NCBI RefSeq assembly: GCF_002283555.1
Contig: NZ_MVOI01000003.1
Location: forward strand, 1,228,798 to 1,292,797
Length of the DNA stretch: 64,000 nucleotides
Direction of reading: 5' to 3'
DNA from: Rubrivirga sp. SAORIC476
GTDB taxonomy: Bacteria; Bacteroidota; Rhodothermia; Rhodothermales; Rubricoccaceae
Each line of letters starts with the position of its first letter. Position 1 is the stretch's first letter. A model generated the notes under the pieces. That model had not been told where the DNA came from and ran no database searches. It saw nothing but the letters and a program-made list of their open reading frames with translations. Below, piece by piece: positions 21,743 to 30,291 of this stretch. The translations under genes were made by a program, and so were the position numbers.

Positions 21743-23464
21743 TCACACGTTGCGCTGGCGGCGCTGGTCGAGGATGTAGTCCGCCGCGCGCCACGAGAGC
21801 GCGAGGATGGACCAGGTCGTGTTCTTGTGGGGCTGCGAGACGAAGGTGGCCGCGTCGACCACGAACACGTTGTCGGCGTCGTGGGCTTGGCAGAAGCCGT
21901 TGAGCGCCGAGGTCGCCGGGTCGTCGCCCATGCGGACGCAGCCGGCCTCGTGGATGATCTCGCCCGGTTTCGAGATGCCGTACTGCGTCTCCTCGGTCGG
22001 CATCTCGTCGATCTCGCCGCCGATGGACTCCAGAATCTCGCGCGCTGCCATCTGCATGTGACGGGCCTGCCGGATCTCCTCGTCGCCCCACGTCACGTCG
22101 AAGGTGAGGGTCGGGATGCCGTACTTGTCCACCGAGCCCTCGTCGATCCAGCAGCGATTGTCGGCGCGGGCGATCATCTCGCCGCGTCCCGCGAAGCCGA
22201 CGCGCGCGGCGTAGACGCGGCGGTAGTCGTCCTTGAGTTGGGCGCCGTAGCCCCCTCCGCCTCGGGAGCGCTCTCCAGGAAAGTCGGCGTTGGCGTTCTC
22301 GATGCCCCAGCCGTAGCCGAAGCCCGGCATCCCGCGCCCGCCCCACGTTTCGAGGTGGTAGCCGCGCGGGAAGTCGAGGCTGGCGTGCTGGTCATGCAGC
22401 CACCACGGGATGTAGATGTGCATCCCGCCGACGCCGTCGCAGTTGTGGGCGGGCTGGTTGGCCAGCGCCGGGACGAACGCCGACGCGCCCGCGCCGACGG
22501 TGTCCATGAGGTAGCGCCCCACCACGTCGCTCGAGTTGGCGAGCCCGTTGGGGTGCCGCGCGCTCGTCGAGTTCAGCAGCAGCCGTGCCGACTCGCACGC
22601 CGAGGCGGCCAGCACCACGATGTCGGCCTTGACCTCGTAGGCCTCCAGGGTTCCCGTGTCGACGTACGAGACGCCGGTCGCGCGGCCCTCGGCGTCGGTG
22701 AGCACCTCGCGCGCCATCGCGCCCGTGATCACGGTCAGGTTGCCGGTCGCCAGCGCGGGGTCCAGCAGGACGCGCCCGGCCGAGAAGTTGGCGCCCACCG
22801 AGCAGCCGCGGTTGCACTGGCCGCAGTAGTGGCACGCCGGGCGGTCGCCGAGCGGCCGGGTCAGGATCGAGAGCCGCGACGACAGCACGGGGATGCCGAT
22901 GGACTCGGCGCCGCGCATGACGCGCTTCTCGTAGCAGCGCGGCTCGGGAGGCGGCAGGAACTGGCCGTCGGGCTCGTTGGGGAAGCCGTCGCGGTTGCCG
23001 AAGATGCCCACGAGCCGGTCCACCTTGTCGTAATACGGCGCGATGTCGTCGTAGCCGATGGGCCAGTCGTCGCCGTAGCCGTCGAGCGTCTTGCCGCGGA
23101 AGTCGTCGGGCCCGAAGCGGAGGGAGATGCGGCCCCAGTGGTTCGTGCGCCCACCGATCATGCGCGCGCGCCACCACCGCCAGTCGGTGCCCTCGGCGGC
23201 GCTGTAGGGCTCGCCCTCGATCTCCCAGCCGCCGTCGCACGCGTCGAACTCGCCGAACGGCCGCTTGGTGGTCGAGGCGCCCCGCCTCGGCGACTCGTAG
23301 TTCCACCGCAGCATGTCCGCGTCGTCGATGGACCACGGCTGGCCGGCTTCCAGAAGGACCACCTTGGCGCCGCCCTCGGCCAGCACCTTAGCGGCCATGC
23401 TGCCGCCCGCGCCCGACCCCACGATGCACACGTCGTAGGTCTCGGAGGGCTCGATGATCTGCAT
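21743..23464 (-). CDS. GMC-family FAD-dependent oxidoreductase (gluconate-dehydrogenase-like)
   Basis: A 573-residue GMC flavoprotein. FAD-binding motif V-G-S-G-A-G-G-S lies near residue 15 and the acidic strand end V-V-L-L-E-A-G near 38. The GMC segment G-G-R-T-N-H-W-G-R follows near 110. A cysteine cluster C-H-Y-C-G-Q-C-N-R-G-C lies near residue 217. The C-terminal active site has H-E-A-G-C-V-R-M-G and P-H-K-N-T-T. With subunit 3 next to it, it should oxidise a sugar or alcohol in the periplasm. No cytochrome c subunit is present nearby, so the electron acceptor is open. ATG 23464 precedes the Rossmann strand. Confidence 0.9.
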   Translation of the reverse strand: MQIIEPSETYDVCIVGSGAGGSMAAKVLAEGGAKVVLLEAGQPWSIDDADMLRWNYESPRRGASTTKRPFGEFDACDGGWEIEGEPYSAAEGTDWRWWRARMIGGRTNHWGRISLRFGPDDFRGKTLDGYGDDWPIGYDDIAPYYDKVDRLVGIFGNRDGFPNEPDGQFLPPPEPRCYEKRVMRGAESIGIPVLSSRLSILTRPLGDRPACHYCGQCNRGCSVGANFSAGRVLLDPALATGNLTVITGAMAREVLTDAEGRATGVSYVDTGTLEAYEVKADIVVLAASACESARLLLNSTSARHPNGLANSSDVVGRYLMDTVGAGASAFVPALANQPAHNCDGVGGMHIYIPWWLHDQHASLDFPRGYHLETWGGRGMPGFGYGWGIENANADFPGERSRGGGGYGAQLKDDYRRVYAARVGFAGRGEMIARADNRCWIDEGSVDKYGIPTLTFDVTWGDEEIRQARHMQMAAREILESIGGEIDEMPTEETQYGISKPGEIIHEAGCVRMGDDPATSALNGFCQAHDADNVFVVDAATFVSQPHKNTTWSILALSWRAADYILDQRRQRNV

Positions 23465-23556
23465 GAGGTCGGGAGGAGTGCGACGCGAAGGTAGCGTGAA
23501 CGCGAGGCCCGCGGCTTGCCGAGCCGCTCCACCTCGGCGCCGACGTGGACGGGTCG

Positions 23557-24738
23557 CTACACCTTCCAGATGATGTTGCGCTGATGGAGCGCCCGCAGTA
23601 CGAGGTACCACCCACCGATCCACACGAGCGCGTACAGCAGCGACGACACCTCGGGCGGACCGACAGGGGCGAACACCGTCTCGTAGATCCACGACTGGAG
23701 CGAGCGCGGGCCGTCCGGCCCGGCGACCTGGATGCGCGCGAGCGTCTGCGCGAGCAGGCTGCTCCCCACGAACACGAGCAGGGCGTTGACGCCGTAGGCC
23801 ACGAACGGCGTCGTCCACCCGCGCCAGCCGCGCACGTCGGCGGCCCAGTAGCAGGCGCCGAGGACGCTGAACGCGAGGCCGCCCGTCAGCAGGACGTACG
23901 AGCTGGTCCAGAGTGCCTTGTTGACGGGGAACACCCAGCCCCAGGCCGACCCGGCGGCGAAGAGAGCGAGCCCGACCGCCATCAGCTTCGCGGCCGTCTC
24001 TGCCGACGCCTCCCGGTCTGCCAGCACCCACTGCCCGGCGACGATGCCGAGGAGCGTCGTCACGATGGCCGGGAGCGTGCTCAGAACGCCCTCCGGGTCC
24101 CACAGCTTGTCGGCGCCGGCCCAGAGGTGCTGCCCGAGCAGCAGCCGGTCGACGTATGCTGGAAGGGTTTCCGCGGCCACGTCGAGGTGTCCCGCTCCGA
24201 TGCCAGGCACGGGCACGAGTTCGAGCGCGGCCCAGTACCCGAGCAGGATGCCGGCGCCGACGACCACCTGCGTCCGCGCGGACGTGGTCAGGAAGAGGAG
24301 CGACGCGGCGAGGTAGCACAGGGCGATCCGCTGGAGCACGCCCAGGATGCGGAAGTCGCTCAGGTCGATCCCCTCGCCCGCCAGGAACCGCCAGCCGCGC
24401 GAGTAGAACGCCAGCCCCAGCCCGATGGCGAACAGCACCGCGGCCCGCTTGACGGTCTTGCGGACGAGGTCGCCCCGGTCCGCCCCGCGCGCCAGGCGCT
24501 TCGTGAACGCCAGCGGGATCGCCACGCCGACGATGAAGAGGAAAAACGGAAAGACGAGGTCGGTCGGCGTCCACCCGTGCCAGGCGGCGTGCTTCAACGG
24601 CGCGAAGATGGCGCCCCACGTGCCGGGGTTGTTGACGAGAATCATCCCCATGATCGTCAGCCCTCGGAAGACGTCGAGCGAGACGAGGCGGGCAGGCCGG
24701 TCGGCCTCGGCACCGAGGCGGGGGGAGTCGGGGGGCAT
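23557..24738 (-). CDS. DUF5009/HGSNAT-like membrane acyltransferase
   Basis: A 393-residue membrane protein with about ten helices. It opens with R-L-V-S-L-D-V-F-R-G-L-T-I-M-G-M-I-L-V-N-N, the signature of the heparan-alpha-glucosaminide N-acetyltransferase/NagX family, followed by P-T-D-L-V-F-P-F-F-L-F. These proteins transfer acetyl groups across membranes to amino sugars. The N-terminal residues P-R-L-G-A-E-A-D-R-P-A-R-L are encoded by a copy of the dispersed CCGAGGC element (24703-24724), so the true start could be slightly later. It lies 92 bp upstream of the GMC gene on the same strand. Confidence 0.82.
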   Translation of the reverse strand: MPPDSPRLGAEADRPARLVSLDVFRGLTIMGMILVNNPGTWGAIFAPLKHAAWHGWTPTDLVFPFFLFIVGVAIPLAFTKRLARGADRGDLVRKTVKRAAVLFAIGLGLAFYSRGWRFLAGEGIDLSDFRILGVLQRIALCYLAASLLFLTTSARTQVVVGAGILLGYWAALELVPVPGIGAGHLDVAAETLPAYVDRLLLGQHLWAGADKLWDPEGVLSTLPAIVTTLLGIVAGQWVLADREASAETAAKLMAVGLALFAAGSAWGWVFPVNKALWTSSYVLLTGGLAFSVLGACYWAADVRGWRGWTTPFVAYGVNALLVFVGSSLLAQTLARIQVAGPDGPRSLQSWIYETVFAPVGPPEVSSLLYALVWIGGWYLVLRALHQRNIIWKV

Positions 24739-24819
24739 GGCGGCAGGGTGGATGCCGCAACGTAGCGCGGAGAGCGCGGAGAGCGCGGGCGACTCGTTTC
24801 CTGTCGACCAGCGATGGCG

Positions 24820-25177
24820 GGCCGCGATCCTCTTGAGGATCCCGGCATTGACGTGCCGGTAGCGGATAGCCAGCCGCTCGGCCACCTCTCCATTCTTCGA
24901 ACTCTGCATGCACGTCCGAGAGCTTGCTGGCGCAATGCCTTGGGTACCGCCGCCTGGCCCACGCCTCCGACAGGTTCGCACCGACAGCCCGTGACGAGCG
25001 CCGCACCTGACCTGTCAGCGCACACCGCTCGGCTCTGGGCCACCGCTTCGAGTGTTCGAACAACTCCATCGCACTCGCGAACGCCTTCTTGTAGACGTAC
25101 AGGTCGGCGACGTTCTGGATGCTGATCCTCTCCGTGCTCTCTCGCCGTGGAGCGGCGGCTCTCCGTACCCCTCGCAC
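24820..25177 (-). pseudogene. Decayed four-helix-bundle protein gene
   Basis: From GTG 25177, immediately after the radC stop (TAAGTG), a frame reads I-S-I-Q-N-V-A-D-L-Y-V-Y-K-K-A then A-L-T-G-Q-V-R-R-S-S and A-N-L-S-E-A-W-A-R-R-R-Y. These are hallmarks of the about 120-residue four-helix-bundle (23S rRNA intervening-sequence-type) family. After S-K-L-S-D near 24925 the expected C-terminal helix appears only in another frame (N-G-E-V-A-E-R-L-A-I-R-Y-R, later I-L-K-R-I-A-A-R-H-R-W). Neither frame has a stop before the acyltransferase. A frameshift and loss of the native stop are the simplest reading; a nine-base repeat (GCGCGGAGA, 24765-24782) follows. The family is often found as mobile or inserted cassettes. 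Confidence 0.6.
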
Positions 25178-25966
25178 TTACCCCCCCATCAGCCCTCGCT
25201 CGGCGAGCGACGTGTAGCCCCGCCCGGCGATGATGAGGTGGTCGTGGACCGGGATGCCGAGGACCTTCCCTGCCTCGCAGAGTTGCTTCGTGATGGCTAC
25301 GTCCTCGCGGCTGGGCTCCGGGTTGCCCGACGGGTGGTTGTGAAGGCACACCACCGAGGCGGCGTGCTCCAGAATGGCCCGCTCGAACACCTGGCGCGGC
25401 TCGACGATGGACGCGGCCAGCCCGCCCGTCGTGAGCGTGTACTCGGCCGTGACCACGTTGGCCGTGTTGAGGTGGAGCACCACGAACACCTCGCGTGGCA
25501 GGTCCCGCAGGCGCGGCCCGTACGCCGCCGCCACGTCGGCCGGGCTGCGAACCTGCACGCGCTCCTCCGGCGGTGCCGCCTCCACCCGTCGCCCGATCTC
25601 GAACACCGCCGCTAGTTGCGCCGCCTTTGCCGGGCCGACGCCCTTCGTCGCCTTCACGACCTGGTTCGCGTCGCGCCGGGCCAGCTTCGCGAGCGAGCCG
25701 TAGGCCTTCAGAAGCGCCTGGCCCAGTTCCACCGCTGACACGCTCCGCCCGCCAACGCGCGTCCCGCTGCCGAACACCAGCCCGACCAGCTCCGCGTCGC
25801 TGAGCGCCGCCGGGCCGCGGGCGAGCAGCTTTTCCCGCGGTCGGTCCGCCTCGGGCCGCTCGCGGATGGGGACGTAGTCGACCTGGACCTCGGTCACGTC
25901 GGGCTCGTGGAGGGCGATGCCGGGGCGGAACTCGGACGGCATATGCGGGCGGGCGTGTCTCCCCAT
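25178..25966 (-). CDS. radC: RadC/JAB-domain protein
   Basis: A 262-residue RadC family protein. The N-terminal helix-hairpin-helix region (about residues 30-120, with A-L-S-D-A-E-L-V-G-L-V-F and K-G-V-G-P-A-K-A) is followed by a JAB/MPN metalloprotease fold with the Zn site H-N-H-P-S-G-N-P-E-P-S and S-R-E-D-V. Although named for DNA repair, the family's molecular role is unsettled. ATG 25966 is used; ATG 25942 is an equally good alternative with G-G-G-G-A-G upstream. It is followed without spacing by the decayed four-helix-bundle frame. Confidence 0.9.
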   Translation of the reverse strand: MGRHARPHMPSEFRPGIALHEPDVTEVQVDYVPIRERPEADRPREKLLARGPAALSDAELVGLVFGSGTRVGGRSVSAVELGQALLKAYGSLAKLARRDANQVVKATKGVGPAKAAQLAAVFEIGRRVEAAPPEERVQVRSPADVAAAYGPRLRDLPREVFVVLHLNTANVVTAEYTLTTGGLAASIVEPRQVFERAILEHAASVVCLHNHPSGNPEPSREDVAITKQLCEAGKVLGIPVHDHLIIAGRGYTSLAERGLMGG

Positions 25967-26051
25967 AGACCCGTACCCCTCGCCGATCTAACCCCACCCA
26001 CTCCCCGAGGCGGGCGAACCCGGCTGGCGCGACGCCCTCCAACAGAAAAAC

Positions 26052-26078
26052 GGGGGCGCCGCGCGATGCGACGCCCCC
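26052..26078 (-). terminator. Intrinsic terminator of rho
   Basis: On the minus strand, GGGGGCGTCGC and GCGGCGCCCCC form an 11-bp stem (one G-U pair) with a 5-nt loop, followed by GTTTTTCTG. It lies 23 bp after the rho stop codon. A CCGAGGCGG copy (26005-26013) follows before radC. Confidence 0.9.
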
Positions 26079-26100
26079 GAAGCGACCGAGGCCGACCGAG

Positions 26101-27657
26101 CTACTCCGCCGGGATCAGGTCGAGCAGCATCTGCTCGTTGGACGGGCTCATCTGGATCTGCTTGATGAGCGCCTGCATGGCCTCGTCTGGGAAGCGGCTG
26201 TTGAGCGCGCGGAGCAGCATGTTGCGCGCGTGCGCGATGTTGTCCGCGACGAGGCGCTCCTCGTTGCGCGTGCCCGAGCGCCGGATGTTGATGGCCGGGT
26301 AGATGCGCTTCTCCGAGAGGTCCCGGTCGAGCACGATCTCCGAGTTGCCGGTGCCCTTGAACTCCTCGAAGATGACGTCGTCCATCCGCGAGCCCGTCTC
26401 CACGAGCGCCGTCGCGATGATCGTCAGCGAGCCGCCGTTCTCGATGTTGCGCGCCGAGCCGAAGATCTTGCGCGGCATCAGCAGCGCGCGCGCGTCGAGG
26501 CCGCCCGACATCGTCCGGCCGGAGTTGCCGCCGTACAGGTTGAACGTGCGCCCGAGGCGGGTCAGCGAGTCGAGCAGGATGACCACGTCGTGGCCCTGCT
26601 CGACGAGGCGCCGCGCGTACTCGAACGCGAGCGTCGCCACGCGGACGTGGTTGTCCTCGCCGGCGTCGTTGGACGACGCGAAGACGGTGCAGTCGGTGTT
26701 GCGGCGGAAGTCGGTGACCTCCTCCGGCCGCTCGTCGATGAGCAGCGCGACCAGCTTCACCTCGGGGTGATTCTGCGCCAGCCCGGCCGCCATGCCCTTC
26801 AGGATGAAGGTCTTGCCCGCGCGCGGCGGTGCCACGATGAGCGCTCGCTGGCCCTTGCCGAGCGGCGACACCATGTCGATGACGCGCATCGAGACGTCGG
26901 ACGCATCGCTCACGATGTTGAGCTTGTCCTCGGGGTAGATGACGAGCCCCTCATCGAAGTCGGTCGTCTCGGCCCATGCCTCCGGCTCCTGGCCCATCAC
27001 CTCGGTCACCTCGGACACCTGCCACGCGCCCTTGCGGCCGGGCTTGATGGTGCCCTTGAGCTGGACGCCGTCGCGGAGGTTGTACTTCTGAATCAGCGGC
27101 GGCGGCATGAAGGGGTCGTTGTCCCCCTTGGCCAGCGAGGTCGAGATCTCGCGGATGAAGCCGAACTTCTTGTCGCCGATCAGCTCCAGCATGCCCACGA
27201 AGGGCTCGCCGGGGGCGCCTCCCCCCTGGTTGCCACCACCGTCGGACTTGGAGTTGCCGCGGGTGCGCTTCTTGCGACGGCGACGCCCGGAGCCGTCGTC
27301 CTCGTCGCTGTCGGAGGACTTGGAGTCGGCCGCCTGGGGCTCGGGCGCCGCGTCAAGCTTGTCGCTGGAGGCGACGGGCTCGGCCTCGCGGGTGCGGCGA
27401 CGGCGCTTGGGCGCCGGCTCCTCACCGGGGGCGTCGGCCTGGGGGGCCTCCTCGGGCGTCTCCTTGGGCTTCGCCTTGGCACGCGTGCGGCGCTTGGGGG
27501 CGGGCTTCTCGGGTTCGGCCGCTTCGGGCGCGCCGTTGCCGTTGGAGGACGACCCAGAATCGGTCAGGTCGATGACATGGGCCCGCGAGCGGCGTCGCTT
27601 GGGGGTCTCCGTCTCAGGGGCGTCGGCGTCAGCCGTCGCGCTCGTCTTGTCGGCCAT
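26101..27657 (-). CDS. rho: Transcription termination factor Rho
   Basis: A 518-residue Rho. The first 130 residues are an acidic/basic low-complexity insertion (K-R-R-S-R-A-H, P-K-R-R-T-R-A-K, long S/D/E runs and G-R-R-R-R-K-K-R) not present in compact Rho proteins. The RNA-binding domain follows (G-V-L/M-E-L-I-G-D-K-K-F-G-F-I-R), then the RecA-type ATPase with P-P-R-A-G-K-T (Walker A, about 275), L-L-I-D-E-R-P-E-E, the Q-loop region and the R-loop. The C-terminal L-I-P-A-E is typical of Bacteroidota-like Rho. Extended N-termini of this kind are thought to add RNA affinity or phase-separation behaviour. Driven by the promoter at 27985-28013 with a long leader. Confidence 0.95.
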   Translation of the reverse strand: MADKTSATADADAPETETPKRRRSRAHVIDLTDSGSSSNGNGAPEAAEPEKPAPKRRTRAKAKPKETPEEAPQADAPGEEPAPKRRRRTREAEPVASSDKLDAAPEPQAADSKSSDSDEDDGSGRRRRKKRTRGNSKSDGGGNQGGGAPGEPFVGMLELIGDKKFGFIREISTSLAKGDNDPFMPPPLIQKYNLRDGVQLKGTIKPGRKGAWQVSEVTEVMGQEPEAWAETTDFDEGLVIYPEDKLNIVSDASDVSMRVIDMVSPLGKGQRALIVAPPRAGKTFILKGMAAGLAQNHPEVKLVALLIDERPEEVTDFRRNTDCTVFASSNDAGEDNHVRVATLAFEYARRLVEQGHDVVILLDSLTRLGRTFNLYGGNSGRTMSGGLDARALLMPRKIFGSARNIENGGSLTIIATALVETGSRMDDVIFEEFKGTGNSEIVLDRDLSEKRIYPAINIRRSGTRNEERLVADNIAHARNMLLRALNSRFPDEAMQALIKQIQMSPSNEQMLLDLIPAE

Positions 27658-27984
27658 GGAGTGGCAGGGGGATGCGATGCAATGAGCCCTGTGGGGGCAT
27701 GGGAGGGCGCGACCGTAGGGCCGAGCGGACTCCTTGGAAGGTGCTCACGCAGAACTCGGGCGAAGCCCACAGATCTGAGAGAGATCGTTCGGGTGGCAAA
27801 GGCGGAGATGCCGCCGGGGTGCCGGAGCCTCTGGTCGGGCGAGGCCCAAGCCAGAAAGCGGAACGTGGGCCGGTGGTCGAACGGTCTGCTGCGCCTCGCT
27901 CCGCTGCGTCGGCTGTGACCTGGCCCTGAAGCCCCACGTGGCGTCGGTTGCGTTCGCGTGTGGGGCCTCTCTGTGACGCCGGTG
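27658..27984 (-). promoter_or_regulatory. Long rho leader with 5' hairpin
   Basis: About 320 nt separate the proposed rho transcription start from its ATG. Near its 5' end GCCCCAC and GTGGGGC (about 27930-27968) can form a stem. The rest is C-rich with several short stems. Bacterial rho genes are commonly autoregulated through leaders where Rho terminates its own transcript; whether this leader works so is inference. No convincing leader peptide was found. Confidence 0.4.
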
Positions 27985-28013
27985 AAGATAGATGGTTTCG
28001 CGCCGCCCTTCAA
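27985..28013 (-). promoter_or_regulatory. Sigma70-like promoter for rho
   Basis: On the minus strand: TTGAAG (28008-28013), 17-nt spacer, TATCTT (27985-27990). The -35 and -10 hexamers each match consensus at four of six positions with ideal spacing, in an AT-richer pocket of a GC-rich spacer. It points toward rho. The remainder of this 477-bp spacer up to rnhB holds no gene. Confidence 0.6.
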
Positions 28014-28134
28014 CCCCCTCCGCTCCACACCCCGTTCTACGGCCCAATAGGCATAGGGAGAGTCCCGAAACGGGAGGCCATGGCCGAGGCGACCGACTCC
28101 CACCTCCCGAACAGGCAGGCGTAGGTTCACCGCC

Positions 28135-28731
28135 ATGCCCGACCTCTCTTTCGAACGCCGCCACTGGGACGCCGGACGCCGCATGGTGGTCGGCCTCGAC
28201 GAAGCCGGTCGCGGGTGCCTGGCTGGCCCCGTGGTGGCGGCCGCGGTCGTCCTCCCCCCGGACGCCCACCTCCCCGGCCTGGACGACTCCAAGAAGCTGT
28301 CCGCCGAGGCGCGGGAGGCGCTGCTCCCTGTGATCCAGCGCGAGGCGCTGGCGGTCGGCATCGGCCAGTGCTCGCCGGCCGAGGTGGACGAACTGAACGT
28401 GCTCTGGGCCGCCATGGAGGCGATGCGCCGCGCCGCAGCCTCCCTCCCGCTCGCGCCCGACCTGTTCCTCGTGGACGGCAACCGCGAGGTCCCCGGTGCG
28501 CCGTGCCCTCAGGAGACGGTGATCAAAGGCGACACCCTGAGCCTGTCCATCGCCGCCGCGTCGGTGGTGGCGAAGGTGACCCGCGACCGGATCATGGTCA
28601 CGCTGGATGCGGCCTTCCCGGTCTACGGCTGGGCAGGCCACAAGGGCTACCCGACCGCCGCCCATTACGCCGCGCTCGCCGCCTACGGCCCGAGCCCACA
28701 CCACCGCCGCTCGTTTCGCCTGACACGGTGA
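28135..28731 (+). CDS. rnhB: Ribonuclease HII
   Basis: A 198-residue RNase HII, which removes ribonucleotides and RNA primers from RNA-DNA hybrids. Catalytic residues are visible: D-E-A-G-R-G near residue 22, the D-S-K-K-L motif near 50, Asp in L-V-D-G-N near 117, and D-R near 146. The Y-P-T-A-A-H-Y and H-R-R-S-F ends are typical. It is monocistronic, divergent from rho, and followed by a strong hairpin shared with convergent aroK. Confidence 0.95.
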   Translation: MPDLSFERRHWDAGRRMVVGLDEAGRGCLAGPVVAAAVVLPPDAHLPGLDDSKKLSAEAREALLPVIQREALAVGIGQCSPAEVDELNVLWAAMEAMRRAAASLPLAPDLFLVDGNREVPGAPCPQETVIKGDTLSLSIAAASVVAKVTRDRIMVTLDAAFPVYGWAGHKGYPTAAHYAALAAYGPSPHHRRSFRLTR

Positions 28732-28765
28732 GGCGGAGGACGAAGAGACCCACCGTCCTCCGCCT
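28731..28765. terminator. Bidirectional hairpin between rnhB and aroK
   Basis: AGGCGGAGGACG (28731-28742) and CGTCCTCCGCCT (28754-28765) form a perfect 12-bp stem with an 11-nt loop. It starts at the last base of the rnhB stop codon and lies between convergent genes. No T-run on either side, so termination may be stem-only or Rho-assisted. Confidence 0.55.
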
Positions 28766-28801
28766 GAGGCCCAGGACCAGTTCCCGATCTCTTCCGTGCG
28801 C

Positions 28802-29338
28802 CTACGCGCGGCGCCATCCGGCCAGCCCTTCTGCCACGTCTCGGGCCACCATGTCCGCCGTTCCGTCGGCGTCGACGACGAGGTCGGCCTGCGCGTAGAA
28901 CGGCTCGCGGGCCGCGAGGAGGGAGCGAACGCGCCCCTCCAGCGCGTATCCCCGGAGCGGTCGGCCGGTGGCGTCGGCGAGCATGGGGCGCCCACGCGCG
29001 CGCCCGACGCGGCGCACGACCATCGGAACCGACGCCTGGAGCCACACCACCGGACCCGCCATGCGGGCGACGACGAGGTTGGCTGGCTCTACGAGCGTGC
29101 CACCGCCGGTGGCCACCACCAAGCCCTCCCCCGCCGTCGTCTCGCGGAGAGCCTCCGCCTCGGCAGCGCGAAAGACGCCCTCCCCCTCGGCGAAGAGCGC
29201 GGGCACCGTCCGCCCCGTGCGTGCCTCGACGAGCCAGTCGAGGTCGACGAAGCGGTACCCCAGCCGGTCGGCGAGCAGCGGGCCGACGCTGCTCTTGCCG
29301 GAGGCCATGAAGCCGGTCAGGTAGATGCGGGGGGGCAC
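28802..29338 (-). CDS. aroK: Shikimate kinase
   Basis: A 178-residue shikimate kinase, fifth step of the shikimate pathway. Walker A is G-F-M-A-S-G-K-S-S near residue 10; shikimate-binding D-L-D near 33 and F-R-A-A-E-A-E near 57; G-G-G-T near 78; lid and R-G-R-P-M-L near 115. Start is GTG 29338 ([10 protein letters not shown]), the first codon before the P-loop strand. Directly upstream lie two bases and then eight GGCGGGA repeats (TCCCGCC on the coding strand), so there is no normal ribosome-binding site. Transcribed toward rnhB, divergent from truA. Confidence 0.93.
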   Translation of the reverse strand: MPPRIYLTGFMASGKSSVGPLLADRLGYRFVDLDWLVEARTGRTVPALFAEGEGVFRAAEAEALRETTAGEGLVVATGGGTLVEPANLVVARMAGPVVWLQASVPMVVRRVGRARGRPMLADATGRPLRGYALEGRVRSLLAAREPFYAQADLVVDADGTADMVARDVAEGLAGWRRA

Positions 29339-29340
29339 GA

Positions 29341-29396
29341 GGCGGGAGGCGGGAGGCGGGAGGCGGGAGGCGGGAGGCGGGAGGCGGGAGGCGGGA
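29341..29396. repeat. Heptanucleotide tandem array (GGCGGGA)x8
   Basis: Eight perfect consecutive copies of GGCGGGA (56 bp), beginning two bases upstream of the aroK GTG. On the aroK coding strand the unit is TCCCGCC. It occupies the leader/ribosome-binding position of aroK. A 7-bp unit is not a multiple of three and would be prone to slippage. Confidence 0.97.
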
Positions 29397-29462
29397 GGAA
29401 GATGCGTCTCCCGGTCCGGGTGGAGGATCAAACCCGACGGAACTTTTCGGAGGCGCAACGCT

Positions 29463-29530
29463 CCAGAACCCAGAACCCAGAACCCAGAACCCAGAACCCA
29501 GAACCCAGAACCCAGAACCCAGAACCCAGA
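29463..29530 (+). repeat. Heptanucleotide tandem array (CCAGAAC)x9.7
   Basis: Nine perfect copies of CCAGAAC plus five bases of a tenth (68 bp), ending 8 bp before the truA ATG. Together with the aroK array it fills most of this 200-bp divergent spacer; only 66 bp (29397-29462) of ordinary sequence remain, which must hold both promoters. Confidence 0.97.
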
Positions 29531-29538
29531 CCTCCTCG

Positions 29539-30288
29539 ATGCCCACCACGCGCCTCCTGCTCGAATACGACGGCACCGACTTCCGGGGCTGGCAGATCCA
29601 GCCGGAGGGGCCGACCGTGCAGGGCGCCCTGGAAGCGGCACTGGCGACGGTTCTCCGCGAGCCGGTCGGCGTGGTCGGCTCCGGGCGGACCGACACGGGC
29701 GTCCATGCGCGCGGTCAGGTCGCCCACTTCGTCACCGAGGCGGCCGTGGATCCGTACCGGCTCAGGGCCTCGCTGAACGGGCTGCTGCCGCAGTCGGTGG
29801 TGGTCCTGGCGGCGGAGGCCGCGCCGGACGGCTTCCACGCGCGCTACGACGCGCGGCGGCGACGGTACGTGTACCAGGCGTCCACCGAGCCGCGGGCGCT
29901 CGACGGCCGCACGCGGGTCCACCTCCGCCCGGCCCCCGACCTCGACGCCATGAACGAAGCGGCACGCAGGCTCCTGGGCCGCCACGACTTCTCCTCGTTC
30001 TGCCGGACCAAGTCGGAGACGACGAACCGGACGTGCACCCTGACCCTCGCGCGCTGGGTCGCCGGCGAGCGCCCCGGCGACCTCGACTTCGAGATCGAGG
30101 CGGACCGTTTTCTGCATGGAATGGTCCGTGCGGTCGTCGGTACCCTCGTCGAGGTCGGCCGCGGACGTCGGTCGGCTGCTGACCTCGCCGACGTGCTGGC
30201 GGCTCGGGACCGCCGGGCGGCCGGGCCCGCCGCTCCTCCCCACGGGCTCGTTCTCGACCGCGTCGACTACGCCCCCTCTTCCACCTAG
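29539..30288 (+). CDS. truA: tRNA pseudouridine synthase A (positions 38-40)
   Basis: A 249-residue TruA, which isomerises U38-40 in the tRNA anticodon arm. Opening strand [14 protein letters not shown] is diagnostic; the catalytic Asp is in G-R-T-D-T-G-V-H-A near residue 54. Later R-R-R-Y-V-Y and H-D-F-S-S-F-C are conserved. ATG 29539 is preceded by CCTCCTCG and then the CCAGAAC array, so no Shine-Dalgarno. The stop is 3 bp before the following lipoprotein, probably co-transcribed. Confidence 0.95.
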   Translation: MPTTRLLLEYDGTDFRGWQIQPEGPTVQGALEAALATVLREPVGVVGSGRTDTGVHARGQVAHFVTEAAVDPYRLRASLNGLLPQSVVVLAAEAAPDGFHARYDARRRRYVYQASTEPRALDGRTRVHLRPAPDLDAMNEAARRLLGRHDFSSFCRTKSETTNRTCTLTLARWVAGERPGDLDFEIEADRFLHGMVRAVVGTLVEVGRGRRSAADLADVLAARDRRAAGPAAPPHGLVLDRVDYAPSST

Positions 30289-30291
30289 CCT

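Noticed and set aside
24736-25020. Treating the four-helix-bundle region as an N-terminal domain of the acyltransferase
   Set aside because: The acyltransferase family starts at its R-L-V-S-L-D-V-F-R-G segment; the upstream in-frame stretch is remnant plus low-complexity sequence.
29341-29530. CRISPR-like array in the aroK-truA spacer
   Set aside because: Units are 7 bp and directly adjoining, with no spacers and no cas genes; these are simple tandem heptads.
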